A stretch of DNA of 9,550 nt from Acidobacteriota bacterium (GCA_022759065.1 JAEMPZ010000107.1:1-9550); one strand, 5' to 3'; numbered from the stretch's first letter, positions 1-9,246 are shown. Notes: generated from the letters alone by a model not told the origin. Made by a program: numbers and translations.

Positions 1-3000
1 TTTTTAACGGCGCCGGCAAACAAGGGCTGAGGCCCATAATTGTGTGCGAGGCTTACGTTTGCCCCCATTCGCGCTTCGACCAGGATCCCGTCGGCGTGGA
101 CAACCGCAGGCCCTATTCCCACCTGATCCTGTTGTGCGAAAACGAAAAGGGCTACCACAACCTGTGCGAGCTTTCGACCAGGGCCTTTCTTGAAGGTTTT
201 CAATACAAGCCCCGCATGGATAAGGAGCTGCTGCGCCAATACCACGAGGGGATCATAGCGCTCTCCGCCTGCCTCGGCGGTGAAATCCCCCGCTATCTGA
301 GGCTGGGAAAGCCCGAGCTTGCCCTCCGTTCCGCCCTCGAGTACCGCGACATTTTCGGAGAGGGCAATTTTTTCCTCGAATTGCAGGACCACGGCATTGA
401 AGAGCAAAAGAAAGTCAATGAAGGGCTCATCGAGATTCACAAGGAAACGTCCATCCCCCTCGTCGCGACCAACGACGTCCATTTTCTGGAGAGGGACGAT
501 TTCAAGGCTCACAACATCCTCCTTTGCATACAAACCAAGACCACTCGCGACGAGCGCGCCCGTTCGGGCAAAATGGCCTACACGCCCGACCATTACTTCA
601 AGCGCCGCGCTGAAATGTGGGATCTCTTCGGCGACCACCCGGACGCGCTCCTGAACACCGCTGAAATAGCGAAAAGATGCCTCTTCAGCTTTGACACCCA
701 CTCGCGCCACTACCCCCAGTTTCGCGTGCCGGAGGGCGAGGGCGGGCTCAACGAATACTTTGAGCGCGTGGTAAGGGATGGATACCAGCGCAGGATCGAG
801 CAGGGCCTGTTGAAAAACCGCCAGGCCCGCAAGAAAGAGGAATATGAACAGAGGCTGGAGCGAGAGCTTGGCCTGATCAAACAGATGGACCTCGCCGGAT
901 ATTTTCTGGTGGTGTGGGATTTCATCAGGTACGCGAGGGAGCACGGCATTCCGGTCGGCCCGGGACGAGGCAGCGCGGCGGGCTCGTTCGTTTCATACTG
1001 CATGGGCATAACGAACTTGGATCCCTTGCGGTACGGGTTGCTTTTTGAGCGCTTTCTCAACCCGGACCGTATCTCGATGCCGGATATTGACATTGACTTC
1101 TGCATGCGCGGGCGCCAGGAGGTGATTTCCTACGTGACGCAAGTCTACGGCAGGCAAAACGTGGCGCAGGTAATCACCTTCGGCGAAATGAAGGCGAGGC
1201 TGGCGATACGCGACGTCGGCCGGGCGCTCGGAGTTCCTCTATCCAAAGTTGACAAAGTGGCAAAGATGGTGCCGAACGATCCCGGCTCCGCGGTAACCAT
1301 CGAAGGCGCGCTAAAGCTCTCCCCGCAACTCAAGAAAATGTACGACGAGGACTCGCAGGTAAAGGAAGTCCTCGACATCGCCAAAAGCCTTGAGGGGTTG
1401 ACCCGCCACGCCTCGACGCACGCCGCCGGCGTCGTCATCGCCCCAAAGCCGATCACCACTTTCCTGCCGCTGTACAAGCAGGCGGGGCCGAAGGGCGAAA
1501 TAACCACGCAATACAGCAAGGAGGAGATCGAGGCGCTCGGCCTCTTGAAAATGGACTTCCTGGGGCTCAGGACGCTTACCATCATCCATGACGCGCTCGA
1601 CCTCATTAGCACAAGCGGCGAAACGCCGCCGGACATAGAGGCGGTTCCCCTTGATGACAAGCTGACCCTGGAACTATTTCAGCGCGGCGAGACCGACGGC
1701 GTGTTCCAGTTTGAATCGAGCGGGATGAAGGACGTCCTGAGACGGCTGAAACCGAAGCGTTTCGAGGATCTGATCGTCCTCAACGCGCTGTACCGCCCAG
1801 GCCCTCTGGACGCGAACATGATTCCGCTTTACATAGCCAGGGCTCACGGCAAGGAGGCGGCGGATATCCCGATCAAAGAGGTGGCGCCGATCCTCGAGGA
1901 GACGCTGGGGGTCATAGTTTACCAGGAACAGGTAATGATGATCGCCCACAAGCTCGCCGATTTCACGATGGGCCAGGCGGACACGTTGCGCAAGGCCATT
2001 TCGAAGAAGGACGCGGCGGGGATGGAACGGCAGAAAGCGGCCTTCGTCGAGGGTTGCAAGAAACATGGGGTCAGCAAGGAAAAGGCCGAGGAGCTCTTCA
2101 AGAACATCGAGACTTTCGGGCGGTATGGTTTCAACAAGTCGCATTCCGCCGCATATGCCCTGGTCGCATTTCAGACGGCATACCTCAAGGCGCACCATCC
2201 GGCGGCCTTCATGGCGGCGACGCTGTCGGCATGGGCGGAGAACACCGATGAGATCCTGAAGTACATGAACTCGTGCCGCGAAATGGGCATAGCGCTGCTT
2301 CCCCCCGACGTGAACAGGAGCGGGGTAAGCTTTGTCCTGGAAGGAAAGGCCATCAGGTACGGCCTTTCGGCGATAAAAAACGTCGGCCAGAGCTCAGTCG
2401 AGGCGATCCTGGAGGCGAGAAAAAGGGTTGGCAAGTTCAATGACCTTTTCCATTTCTGTGCCGAGGTTGACCGGTCTCAGTTGAACCGCAGGGTCTTGGA
2501 AAATCTTGTTCAGGCCGGCGCGCTCGATTGTTTTGGGGCGCCGAGGTGGGACCTTTTCGCTTCCCTGGACTCCGCCGTGGCTTACGGAAGCCGCATTCAG
2601 GAAGACCGCCACAAAGGGCAGGCCGCCCTTTTCGGCGCCGAGGAAGACAATGGGCCGGCGTCCTACGAAAAGGGAGAGCGTTGGAACGAACCCGACCTTT
2701 ACAGACGCGAGAAGGAGAGCCTTGGCTTCTACCTGACTGGCCATCCGCTAATGGAGAAAGAGCATATCCTGAGGCGCTACACGACCCATTCCATCAAGGA
2801 AGTGGCCAACCTCGCGGAATCGTCCGACGTAGCGGTTGGCGGGGTTGTGGCCAACATCAAACAGACCAAGGCCAAGGGCAAGAGCAACATGTACGCCGTG
2901 GTGAGGCTTGAGGACATGGAAGGCCACGTTGACGCCCTGCTCTTCAACGAGGTGTATAATAAGTTTATCGCGAAGGTGGCGAAGGATGACGTGGTAGTGG

Positions 3001-3374
3001 TCGTGGGCCACGCGTCGGTTGAAGAGGACAGGATCAGATTGATAGCGAGCTCGGTCGTGCCGTTGGGCGACGCCGAGAAGGAGCTCGAACAAAAGACCAC
3101 GGGCGTCCTTTTGAAAGTGCCCGCGACGCTTTGCGACGAGGAGTGGCTTTCGGAGATGGAGAAGATCCTGCACCGGCACAAGGGTTCGGTGCCTGTTTTG
3201 ATGGACGTCGTGCGCGAGGGAGAATCTGTGACCAGGGTGGCCTTGCCGCAAAGTTGCCGAGTCAATACAGGCAAGTCCCTGCTGCCCGCCCTTGAAAGCT
3301 TTCTCGGCAAAGACAGGGTCAGGTTTCTTTTCAGGGCAGCCAACAACGGCTCATCAGCGGAGACAAGGCGATGA
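1..3374 (+). CDS. dnaE: DNA polymerase III subunit alpha, 5' end outside the window
   Basis: This is the replicative DNA polymerase catalytic subunit (C-family). The reading frame is open from the first complete codon at 3 and reads [19 protein letters not shown], an internal part of the PHP domain, so roughly 70 N-terminal residues lie upstream. The GTG at 42 is internal and is not a start. PHP metal-site residues seen are Glu (48-50), His (120-122), Cys (270-272) and the Asp-x-His pair (474-482). The palm has the PGRGSAAGS motif near 955-980, catalytic Asp in PDIDIDF (1089-1091 and 1095-1097) and the third Asp in [10 protein letters not shown] (1554-1556). A helix-hairpin-helix stretch lies near 2350-2418. 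QAALF at 2619-2633 fits the internal beta-clamp binding motif, and an OB-fold follows at about 2829-3070. No frameshift is seen. The stop overlaps the accA start as ATGA. The dnaE-accA order also occurs in E. coli. Confidence 0.98.
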   Translation, partial: FNGAGKQGLRPIIVCEAYVCPHSRFDQDPVGVDNRRPYSHLILLCENEKGYHNLCELSTRAFLEGFQYKPRMDKELLRQYHEGIIALSACLGGEIPRYLRLGKPELALRSALEYRDIFGEGNFFLELQDHGIEEQKKVNEGLIEIHKETSIPLVATNDVHFLERDDFKAHNILLCIQTKTTRDERARSGKMAYTPDHYFKRRAEMWDLFGDHPDALLNTAEIAKRCLFSFDTHSRHYPQFRVPEGEGGLNEYFERVVRDGYQRRIEQGLLKNRQARKKEEYEQRLERELGLIKQMDLAGYFLVVWDFIRYAREHGIPVGPGRGSAAGSFVSYCMGITNLDPLRYGLLFERFLNPDRISMPDIDIDFCMRGRQEVISYVTQVYGRQNVAQVITFGEMKARLAIRDVGRALGVPLSKVDKVAKMVPNDPGSAVTIEGALKLSPQLKKMYDEDSQVKEVLDIAKSLEGLTRHASTHAAGVVIAPKPITTFLPLYKQAGPKGEITTQYSKEEIEALGLLKMDFLGLRTLTIIHDALDLISTSGETPPDIEAVPLDDKLTLELFQRGETDGVFQFESSGMKDVLRRLKPKRFEDLIVLNALYRPGPLDANMIPLYIARAHGKEAADIPIKEVAPILEETLGVIVYQEQVMMIAHKLADFTMGQADTLRKAISKKDAAGMERQKAAFVEGCKKHGVSKEKAEELFKNIETFGRYGFNKSHSAAYALVAFQTAYLKAHHPAAFMAATLSAWAENTDEILKYMNSCREMGIALLPPDVNRSGVSFVLEGKAIRYGLSAIKNVGQSSVEAILEARKRVGKFNDLFHFCAEVDRSQLNRRVLENLVQAGALDCFGAPRWDLFASLDSAVAYGSRIQEDRHKGQAALFGAEEDNGPASYEKGERWNEPDLYRREKESLGFYLTGHPLMEKEHILRRYTTHSIKEVANLAESSDVAVGGVVANIKQTKAKGKSNMYAVVRLEDMEGHVDALLFNEVYNKFIAKVAKDDVVVVVGHASVEEDRIRLIASSVVPLGDAEKELEQKTTGVLLKVPATLCDEEWLSEMEKILHRHKGSVPVLMDVVREGESVTRVALPQSCRVNTGKSLLPALESFLGKDRVRFLFRAANNGSSAETRR

Positions 3375-4327
3375 ATGATCCGAGAGATTTTGAACGCCCC
3401 CTCCAGGAATTGGAGGAACAGATAGAGAACGTCCGGCTGTTTGCCGACGAGGCCAGGCGCGAGAAGGAGATGGCGGCGCTCCAGAAGAAACTGAACAAGC
3501 TTCGCAAGGAGGTCTTCTCAAAGCTCACGCCGTGGCAGGTCGTCCAGTTGGCAAGGCACCCGAAACGGCCGCACACGGCCGATTACATCGAGGCCCTGTT
3601 CACCGGGTTCACCGAAGTGCATGGCGATAGAAGGTTCGCGGACGACCCTGCCATCATCGCCGGCTTCGCCCGTTTCGGCGGCGCTCCCGTCTGCGTCATC
3701 GGCCACCAGAAGGGGAGGGACACGAAGCAGAAGATCTACCGCAATTTCGGAATGCCTCGGCCGGAGGGATATCGCAAGGCCTTGAGGGTCATGCAGATGG
3801 CGGAAAAGTTCGGGCTGCCCATCCTGACCTTGATTGATACTCCCGGCGCCTACCCTGGCATGGATGCGGAAGAGAGAGGGCAGGCGGAAGCTATCGCCAC
3901 GAACCTGAAGGAGATGGCCAGGCTTAGAACGCCTGTCATAGCAACCGTGACCGGCGAGGGAGGAAGCGGGGGCGCGCTGGCGCTCGGCATAGGCGACAAA
4001 ATCAACATGCTTGAGCATAGCATTTACTCGGTTATTTCGCCCGAAGGTTGCGCCGCGATTCTTTGGAAAGACGCCACGCGAGCAGAGGAGGCGGCGGCCG
4101 CGCTGAAGCTCACCGCCAAGGATCTTTTGGCTCTTGGCCTCGTGGACTTGGTGATCCCTGAACCTTTGGGCGGCGCCCACGCGGATCCCCAGGCGGTTTT
4201 CAAAGCGGTCGGGGAGACGCTCTCTGCCGAGCTGGAGGAGCTGTCGAAGCTCAGCCCGGAGGAGCTGTTTGACCGCAGGTACAACAAGTTCCGCGCATAC
4301 GGGGCCTTTACGGAGCAATCCTCTTGA
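3371..4327 (+). CDS. accA: Acetyl-CoA carboxylase carboxyltransferase subunit alpha
   Basis: AccA pairs with AccD in the cytoplasmic carboxyltransferase that moves the carboxyl group from biotin-AccB to acetyl-CoA, giving malonyl-CoA for fatty-acid synthesis. The 318-residue length matches the family (E. coli about 319). An N-terminal helical stretch (residues 1-50, rich in Glu and Lys) is followed by [19 protein letters not shown], then [13 protein letters not shown], the [15 protein letters not shown] block, [10 protein letters not shown] and the glycine-rich [10 protein letters not shown] (195-204), which builds an oxyanion hole in the crotonase fold. [15 protein letters not shown] and [12 protein letters not shown] complete the signature. 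The ATG lies inside the dnaE stop (ATGA), with only a weak AAGG purine run upstream, which suggests translational coupling. The zinc site of the complex is on AccD, which is not in this window. Confidence 0.98.
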   Translation: MNDPRDFERPLQELEEQIENVRLFADEARREKEMAALQKKLNKLRKEVFSKLTPWQVVQLARHPKRPHTADYIEALFTGFTEVHGDRRFADDPAIIAGFARFGGAPVCVIGHQKGRDTKQKIYRNFGMPRPEGYRKALRVMQMAEKFGLPILTLIDTPGAYPGMDAEERGQAEAIATNLKEMARLRTPVIATVTGEGGSGGALALGIGDKINMLEHSIYSVISPEGCAAILWKDATRAEEAAAALKLTAKDLLALGLVDLVIPEPLGGAHADPQAVFKAVGETLSAELEELSKLSPEELFDRRYNKFRAYGAFTEQSS

Positions 4328-4372
4328 CTTGTTTCTCAGGCTGCTCTATCGTAGCCACCGGAGCGGGAGAGA

Positions 4373-5038
4373 ATGGGAATTTACCAGATTCAGCTCGAAC
4401 ATCAGTGGCGGCCGGCCTACGCGGTGATAGAAGGCGTCGCGGTGGCCAAGCGCGCCCCCTGCATCGTCCGCCAAGAAAACGGCGAGTGCTTCGGGGAGGT
4501 CGTGCAGGACCGAGAGGGGAGCGTTCCCTGTTTGCAAGCCTTTCAGAAGCTCGCCTTCATAAGGCTTGCGACCAAGGAGGATATCGAGCGGCGCGAAAAG
4601 CAGCGCCTGGTTGAAAACGACGCCTTTAACTTCTGCCGCGAACAAGCCACGGAACTCAAGCTGGCGATGAAGCTGGTTCGGGTGATTTTCCCGTTTGACG
4701 AGCAGAAGCTTGTCTTCGTCTACACGGCGGAGAACAAGGTGGACTTCAGGGAACTCGTCCGCGTCCTGGCGCGCCGTTTTCAGATTCGCGTGGAGATGCG
4801 CCAGATAGGCGTTCGGGATGAAGCGAGGATGAGAGGTGGGTTTGGCCACTGCGGCCAGCCTCTATGCTGCGCCCGTTTCTTGAGGCAGTTCGCGCCCGTG
4901 ACGATTCGCATGGCGAAGGACCAGGGGTTGAGCCTCAACCCGGCCAAGATTTCGGGGCTGTGCGGGCGCCTCATGTGCTGCCTGCGCTACGAAGCGCCAT
5001 CAAATAAACCTGAAAACCATTCCTCCGGGGACGAGTAA
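4373..5038 (+). CDS. ricT: PSP1-domain protein, RicT (YaaT)-like
   Basis: This 221-residue protein belongs to the PSP1/RicT family. In Bacillus subtilis RicT forms the Fe-S RicA-RicF-RicT complex that acts with RNase Y in mRNA processing; that role is known only there and is inferred here. The sequence shows a beta-rich N-terminal part (1-65), a helix with acidic and basic residues (66-100) and the PSP1 core. The C-terminus carries two CxxxxCC sets: Cys160/165/166 in GHCGQPLCCARF and Cys197/202/203 in GLCGRLMCCLRYE, the conserved ligands of the family. RMAKDQGLSLNPAKISG between them is also typical. It is shorter than B. subtilis RicT and has only a brief polar tail. A GGAG at 4360-4363, 9 nt ahead of ATG 4373, supports the start. 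It sits 45 nt after accA and 24 nt before the Hfq-like gene, so it is probably in the same transcript. Confidence 0.88.
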   Translation: MGIYQIQLEHQWRPAYAVIEGVAVAKRAPCIVRQENGECFGEVVQDREGSVPCLQAFQKLAFIRLATKEDIERREKQRLVENDAFNFCREQATELKLAMKLVRVIFPFDEQKLVFVYTAENKVDFRELVRVLARRFQIRVEMRQIGVRDEARMRGGFGHCGQPLCCARFLRQFAPVTIRMAKDQGLSLNPAKISGLCGRLMCCLRYEAPSNKPENHSSGDE

Positions 5039-5062
5039 TCTCCCCTTTGCCAGGAGCCCGAG

Positions 5063-5431
5063 ATGCCAGACCGCAAGCTTATACGCCCAGCGCTGCGCGA
5101 TTACAAGGAAAGAGACCACCACCGTGATGCCACGGACAGCCGGGTGGCCGCGAGGGATGCCTATGGCGACTCCGCGCCGTCCTCTCCGGGCCTCGTGGGC
5201 CCAAGGCGCAAGCAGGTTCCGCCGGAGCAGACCAACGCCGAGAACTTCTACTACCTCAAGCAGATGGGCGCGAAAACCCCCGTCGTTGTCTTGCTCAACG
5301 ACGGCGAGGAGCTGCACGGCTGGATCGAATGGTATGACAAAGAATGCATAAAGGTGCACTGTTTCAACGAAATGAACATGCTCGTTTACAAGCACTCGAT
5401 CAAGTATATCTACAAGGAGCGGCAGTCATGA
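5063..5431 (+). CDS. Hfq-like Sm-fold protein with N-terminal extension
   Basis: The product has 122 residues: a polar, charged, probably disordered extension (1-55) and an Sm/Hfq domain (about 56-118). A short helix (NAENFYYLKQMGAK) precedes the Sm1-like strands PVVVLLNDGEELHGWIEWYDKECIKV. The Sm2 motif LVYKHSIKYIYKE keeps the Tyr-Lys-His of Hfq (Lys110, His111). Hfq forms a hexameric ring that binds sRNA and mRNA; that role is inferred here. By-eye alignment with E. coli Hfq suggests altered binding faces. The rim arginines R16/R17 align with Met/Gly, distal Y25 and Q33 with Leu77 and His85, proximal F42 with Glu94, and the loop before Sm2 is two residues longer. An AGGAG at 5052-5056, 6 nt ahead of ATG 5063, supports the start. 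The stop overlaps the pdxA start (ATGA). Membership of the Sm/Hfq fold is fairly secure, but true Hfq function is not shown. Confidence 0.8.
   Translation: MPDRKLIRPALRDYKERDHHRDATDSRVAARDAYGDSAPSSPGLVGPRRKQVPPEQTNAENFYYLKQMGAKTPVVVLLNDGEELHGWIEWYDKECIKVHCFNEMNMLVYKHSIKYIYKERQS
5414..5419 (+). promoter_or_regulatory. Shine-Dalgarno site that sets the pdxA start
   Basis: AAGGAG lies 8 nt ahead of the ATG at 5428, inside the last codons of the hfq-like gene. It supports 5428 as the pdxA start over the in-frame ATG at 5344, which lies deep in the upstream gene and would add 28 residues absent from the family. Confidence 0.8.
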
Positions 5432-6351
5432 CTTCTCCGAGAGTTTTAGTTACCGTGGGTGATCCTGGCGGCACGGGGCCTGAAATAGTAGCCGCCCTTC
5501 TTGAAGATGAGGCGCTTCGCGAGCGGTTTTCCATCACCGTTCTTGGCCCCAGGCGTTCCGTCGCCAAAATTCCAGATGGGGTTCAGTGGGACGACGTTGA
5601 CCTGCCGGCGCTGACTTTTCACCGGCGGCCTCACCCCGACAACGGCCGCGTCACGCTTCTGGAACTTGAGGAAGCCTGCCGCCGGATGCGCGAAGGGGCA
5701 GCAGACCTCCTCGTGACAGGCCCCGCCTCTAAAGAGGCGATCCGCCGCTGCGGCGTCCCCTTCACGGGCCATACCGAGTATCTCGGCCGCGCCTTTGAGT
5801 CCACGCCCTACATGGTCTTTCTTACCGGCAAGATGGTGGTCGCCCTGTTTACTACGCACCTTCCCTTGGCGGAAGTCCCAGCCGCGTTGAGCCAGGAGAA
5901 GCTGGTGGCATACGTCGAAGGACTTTCCCGCGCATGGGCGCTCCAGTTCAAGGCAAAACCAACATTTCTTGTCGCGGGGCTCAACCCGCATGCCGGGGAA
6001 GGCGGGTTGGCCGGGTGCGAAGAGCGCGAAATCATCGAGCCAGCCGTCGTGGAACTGTTGGGCAAGGGAATCGAGGTTTCGGGCCCCATCCCCGCCGACA
6101 GCCTCTTTTTGCGTGTTCCATCAAGCGGCGAGGACATCATAGCAGTGGCGCTCTATCATGACCAGGGAATGATCCCGGCGAAGCTCATGAGCAACGGGTA
6201 TGCCGTGAACTGCACGCTTGGGCTTCCATTTTTGAGGACTTCGCCAGACCACGGTCCGGCCTTCGACATAGCCGGCACGGGGAAGGCCGATCCTGAAAGC
6301 TTTCGCCGCGCGATCATCCAGGGCGCGGCGTTGTGGGAACGGGTCCGCTGA
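5428..6351 (+). CDS. pdxA: 4-hydroxythreonine-4-phosphate dehydrogenase
   Basis: PdxA oxidises 4-phosphohydroxy-L-threonine with NAD(P)+ in the DXP-dependent route to pyridoxal phosphate, and PdxJ uses the product. From ATG 5428 it is 307 residues. The N-terminus [15 protein letters not shown] is the family glycine-rich start. The metal ligands fit His144 (TTHLPL), His188 ([10 protein letters not shown]) and His244 (YHDQGM). His115 lies in FTGHTEYL, Lys in TGPASKEAI and the terminal block is [23 protein letters not shown]. It is about 20 residues shorter than E. coli PdxA (329). Part of the gap is in the helix before LLVTGP, where the usual Gly-x2-Ala repeat region is compressed. All catalytic motifs remain, so activity is expected. 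Related PdxA2-type enzymes act on other 4-phospho substrates and cannot be fully excluded. The start overlaps the hfq-like stop by 4 nt and the end overlaps serS by 1 nt. Confidence 0.94.
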   Translation: MTSPRVLVTVGDPGGTGPEIVAALLEDEALRERFSITVLGPRRSVAKIPDGVQWDDVDLPALTFHRRPHPDNGRVTLLELEEACRRMREGAADLLVTGPASKEAIRRCGVPFTGHTEYLGRAFESTPYMVFLTGKMVVALFTTHLPLAEVPAALSQEKLVAYVEGLSRAWALQFKAKPTFLVAGLNPHAGEGGLAGCEEREIIEPAVVELLGKGIEVSGPIPADSLFLRVPSSGEDIIAVALYHDQGMIPAKLMSNGYAVNCTLGLPFLRTSPDHGPAFDIAGTGKADPESFRRAIIQGAALWERVR

Positions 6352-7631
6352 TGCTCGATTTAAACAGGATTCGCAACCAGCCGGAGGAAGTCGCGCGGGG
6401 GCTTGCGCGCAAGGGCGTGCCCGCAGAGGCCGTCGAACGGCTGGTGGCCAGTGATGCTGCTTGGCGGAAAGCCATCGCCGAGAGCGACCGCCTCAAGGCG
6501 CTGCGTAATGACCTGAGCCGCAAGATTGGGGCGCGGAAAAAGGCCGGGGAAGAGACGGAGGCCGCCCAGGCCGAGGTGCGAGAGATAGGGGAGCGCCTCA
6601 AGCAGTTGGAGCAAGAGGCGTTGGAATCAGAGCAGCTTCTGCGCCGGCTGATGCTGGAGACGCCGAACATCCCGTCGCCGTCGGTGCCGGACGGCCCCGA
6701 TGAATCGTGCAACAGGGTCGAGAAGGTCTGGGGAGTCCCGCCCTCATTCTCGTTCGAGCCGAAAGCCCACGACGAGTTGGGCGTGGCTCTTGGCATTCTC
6801 GACTTCGAGCGCGCCGCCAAAATGTCCGGCGCGCGGTTTGTCGTTTACGTTGGCGCCGGAGCAGCGCTTGAAAGAGCGCTCATCAGCTTCATGCTGGACC
6901 TTCACACGACGGCGCACGGTTATACCGAGGTATTGCCTCCCTACCTCGTCAAGGCCCACGCGCTCGAGGGCACAGGCAACCTGCCAAAGTTCGAGGCGGA
7001 CCTGTTCAAGGTTGACGGCGGCGCCTTCTACCTGATCCCTACGGCAGAGGTGCCGGTTACCAACCTTCACCGCGACGAAATACTCGAAGAAAAGCCGCTC
7101 CCGATCAGCTATTGCGCTTTCACTCCATGCTTTCGCTCCGAAGCCGGCTCTTACGGCAAGGACACGAAGGGCATGATACGCCAGCACCAGTTTCATAAGG
7201 TCGAGCTGGTCAAGTACTCGAAGCCGGAGGATTCGTATCAGGAACTGGAAAAGCTCACTTCGGACGCTGAATCGGTGCTGGAGGCGCTTGGGCTCTGCTA
7301 CCGCCGAGTGACGCTCTGCGCCGGCGACATGTCATTCTCGTCGGCGAAGACCTACGACCTGGAGGTTTGGCTGCCCTCCCAGAAGCGCTTCAGGGAGATA
7401 AGCTCCTGTTCCAACTTCGAGGATTTCCAGGCGAGGCGGGCCAATATACGCTACCGTCCCGAAGGCGGCGGCAAGCCGAGGTTTGTTCACACGCTGAACG
7501 GCTCCGGCCTGGCGGTGGGGCGTACCGTGGTCGCGATTCTCGAAAACTACCAGCAAGCCGATGGTTCAATCGTCATCCCCGAGCCGTTGCGCCCATACAT
7601 GCGCGGCCAGGCGCTCATCACGGCGCGCTGA
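6351..7631 (+). CDS. serS: Serine--tRNA ligase
   Basis: A class II aminoacyl-tRNA synthetase that charges tRNA-Ser, and also tRNA-Sec where present. The 426-residue length is normal. The chosen start [14 protein letters not shown] matches the family N-terminus; a GTG at 6333 in frame would lie inside pdxA and add six residues. Residues about 28-102 form the long charged antiparallel coiled-coil arm that holds the tRNA variable arm. The core shows motif 1 ([18 protein letters not shown], 174-191), the serine-binding TAEVP (231-235), motif 2 (from [15 protein letters not shown], 261-275, to about 285) and motif 3 ([19 protein letters not shown], 383-401). The start forms TGATG with the pdxA stop, and only a weak GGGAACGGG lies upstream, so re-initiation after pdxA is likely. 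No T-box or other leader is seen. The stop codon directly abuts that of the convergent permease gene. Confidence 0.98.
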   Translation: MLDLNRIRNQPEEVARGLARKGVPAEAVERLVASDAAWRKAIAESDRLKALRNDLSRKIGARKKAGEETEAAQAEVREIGERLKQLEQEALESEQLLRRLMLETPNIPSPSVPDGPDESCNRVEKVWGVPPSFSFEPKAHDELGVALGILDFERAAKMSGARFVVYVGAGAALERALISFMLDLHTTAHGYTEVLPPYLVKAHALEGTGNLPKFEADLFKVDGGAFYLIPTAEVPVTNLHRDEILEEKPLPISYCAFTPCFRSEAGSYGKDTKGMIRQHQFHKVELVKYSKPEDSYQELEKLTSDAESVLEALGLCYRRVTLCAGDMSFSSAKTYDLEVWLPSQKRFREISSCSNFEDFQARRANIRYRPEGGGKPRFVHTLNGSGLAVGRTVVAILENYQQADGSIVIPEPLRPYMRGQALITAR

Positions 7632-8627
7632 CTACGGCAAAATAGCGCGGAAAAGCAGCGCGAAGGAGGCGCCCAGGAGCGCCGAGACCGGCAGCGTGAG
7701 AACCCAGGCCTGGACGATTTGGCGGACGATATTCCAGCGGACGCCATTGAGGCTCTTGGCCGAACCGACTCCCATGATCGCCGAAGAGATTACGTGAGTC
7801 GTTGACACCGGTGCGCCGAATGCGGTCGCGGCGAAAATCACGGCCGCGCCGCTTGTTTCCGCCGCGAAGCCGTGAACCGGCTGCATAACCAACAGGTTTC
7901 GGCCGACGGTCTTGATGATGCGCCATCCGCCGGCGGCGGTCCCTAAAGCCATGGCCGTGGCGCAGATCAGGATGACCCAGAATGGAACGTCAAAACTGGG
8001 CAGAAACCCAGCGCTTGCCAGCGCCATCGTTATTACGCCCATGGTTTTCTGGGTGTCGTTACCCCCGTGAGAGAGCGCCATGGAAGCCGCGGAGAAAATC
8101 TGGATCACCTTGAAGGAGCGCGTCAGCTTGCCCGGTGCGGTGTGCCTGAAGAGCCACATGAGAGAGACCATAAACATATGGCCCACAACTAGGCCTAGAA
8201 AAGGCGAAATCAACAGCGCCAAGCCTATCTTTTCAAGGCCCCTTATTTCAAAGACCCTGGTTCCATTCTCGGCAATGACGGCGCCAACTATTCCGCCAAT
8301 GAGGGCGTGCGAAGAGCTGCACGGCAACCCCTGCCACCACGTGATGATGTCCCAGACGATCGCCCCTAAAAGCGCCGCCCAGATCACCTTGAGGCTTATG
8401 GCGCTCGGGTCAACTATTCCCTTCCCAATCGTTGTGGCGACGGCGGAATTCATGAAGGCGCCAAGAAAATTGAGCGAGGCGGCCATGAATATTGCCATCG
8501 GAACGGAGAGGGCGCCCGTGAGCACCGTCGTGGCAATGGAGTTGGCCGTGTCGTGAAAACCGTTCACGTAGTCAAAAAGCAGGGCCGTCAGGACGATGGC
8601 TCCCAAGAGCCACCAGGAACTAGCCAT
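7632..8627 (-). CDS. pit: PiT-family inorganic phosphate permease
   Basis: An inner-membrane transporter of about 331 residues that would import phosphate (or a metal-phosphate complex) using H+ or Na+. It has many hydrophobic segments, by eye about nine or ten, starting at residues 5-20. The PiT inverted-repeat signature is clear: GFHDTANSIATTV at 23-35 and SHGGNDTQKTMGV at 186-198, each followed by a paired serine-rich motif (CSSSHALIGGIVGA from 103 and VSTTHVISSAIMGVG from 274). It is the short form of the family, without the large central cytoplasmic loop of E. coli PitA (about 499 residues). The short form is commonly encoded next to a DUF47 protein, as here. Its start overlaps the end of the DUF47 gene by 8 nt. 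A GGTGA on the minus strand (8633-8637) could serve as the ribosome site. Sulfate transport has been described for some relatives; phosphate is more likely given the neighbour. Confidence 0.95.
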   Translation of the reverse strand: MASSWWLLGAIVLTALLFDYVNGFHDTANSIATTVLTGALSVPMAIFMAASLNFLGAFMNSAVATTIGKGIVDPSAISLKVIWAALLGAIVWDIITWWQGLPCSSSHALIGGIVGAVIAENGTRVFEIRGLEKIGLALLISPFLGLVVGHMFMVSLMWLFRHTAPGKLTRSFKVIQIFSAASMALSHGGNDTQKTMGVITMALASAGFLPSFDVPFWVILICATAMALGTAAGGWRIIKTVGRNLLVMQPVHGFAAETSGAAVIFAATAFGAPVSTTHVISSAIMGVGSAKSLNGVRWNIVRQIVQAWVLTLPVSALLGASFALLFRAILP

Positions 8628-9237
8628 TCTTCACCACGATGGTCTCGATGATGTTTGCGACATCCTCGCACTTGTCCATGCAGGATTCCATGCGGGCGTA
8701 AATCTCCTTCAGCTTGATCAGATTGATCGGGTCCTTTTCTTTCTCGAAGAGATCCGCGATCGCCTTGTGGGATAGGTCATCGGCCATGTTCTCAAGGCGC
8801 TTGATCTCGTGGCAGAAGGGCATGAGCTTGCCGAGGTGCGTCAATTCGTGGATCGCCTGTTGAATCTGCAGAACAGCCTGGTATAAGAGGTCGGAAAACT
8901 GGCGCATCTCCTCCGTCGTTTCCTTGATCTTGAAGAGTTCGCACCGGACGGCGAGCGCTTCCACGTAATCAAGGATGTCGTCAAGAGTCTCGTTGAGCCT
9001 GAGGATGTCCTCGCGGTCAATCGGCGTCACGAACGAGCGGTTGAGCGCCTCGAACATCCGGTGGGTGTTTTCGTCACCGCGGCGCTCTATGGCCTTGAGG
9101 TGGCGCGCCTTCTGCTCGATGTCGGTGTAGTCATCCAAAAGGTCCTTTAACGCCTTGACGCCTTCCACCACCACGTCTACCGATTGTTCGAACATCGTGA
9201 AGAAACGTTCCTCGCGCGGGGCAAGGGAGAACCGCAT
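8620..9237 (-). CDS. DUF47 / PhoU-like phosphate transport accessory protein
   Basis: A 205-residue, almost wholly helical, acidic cytoplasmic protein of the DUF47 (PhoU-divergent, Pit accessory) family. The sequence begins MRFSLAPREERFFTMFEQS, typical of the family. It then carries PhoU-like acidic metal-binding patterns: E51-x3-D55 in ERRGDE, D86-x3-D90 in LDDILD and E184-x3-D188 with D192 in MESCMDKCEDVAN. TPIDREDILRL (71-81) is the strongly conserved family block. Proteins of this kind are thought to regulate or gate the partner PiT permease, though the mechanism is unsettled. The gene is first in the minus-strand operon and overlaps the permease start by 8 nt. GGAGGG 9 nt upstream fixes the start. 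No clear Pho box was found upstream, so PhoB control is not shown. Confidence 0.93.
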   Translation of the reverse strand: MRFSLAPREERFFTMFEQSVDVVVEGVKALKDLLDDYTDIEQKARHLKAIERRGDENTHRMFEALNRSFVTPIDREDILRLNETLDDILDYVEALAVRCELFKIKETTEEMRQFSDLLYQAVLQIQQAIHELTHLGKLMPFCHEIKRLENMADDLSHKAIADLFEKEKDPINLIKLKEIYARMESCMDKCEDVANIIETIVVKNG

Positions 9238-9246
9238 GGCCGCTGA

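Noticed and set aside
1145..1660. A 171-codon minus-strand frame opposite dnaE
   Set aside because: It lies wholly across the conserved polymerase palm and fingers coding region, and its low-complexity Ser-rich product resembles no family.
3518..4318. A 266-codon open frame on the minus strand opposite accA
   Set aside because: It is antisense to a complete accA, has no recognisable domain or ribosome site, and long antisense frames are common in GC-rich DNA.
4324..4614. Open frame overlapping the accA stop and the ricT-like start
   Set aside because: Out of frame with the PSP1 gene, Arg- and Gly-rich by composition, and without motifs.
5344..5430. Upstream in-frame ATG for pdxA
   Set aside because: It would extend pdxA into the Sm domain of the preceding gene. 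The AAGGAG at 5414-5419 and the family N-terminus both favour 5428.
8189..8198. Perfect palindrome CTAGGCCTAG
   Set aside because: It lies inside the permease coding sequence within ordinary Leu-Gly-Leu codons. A single 10-bp palindrome is expected by chance.
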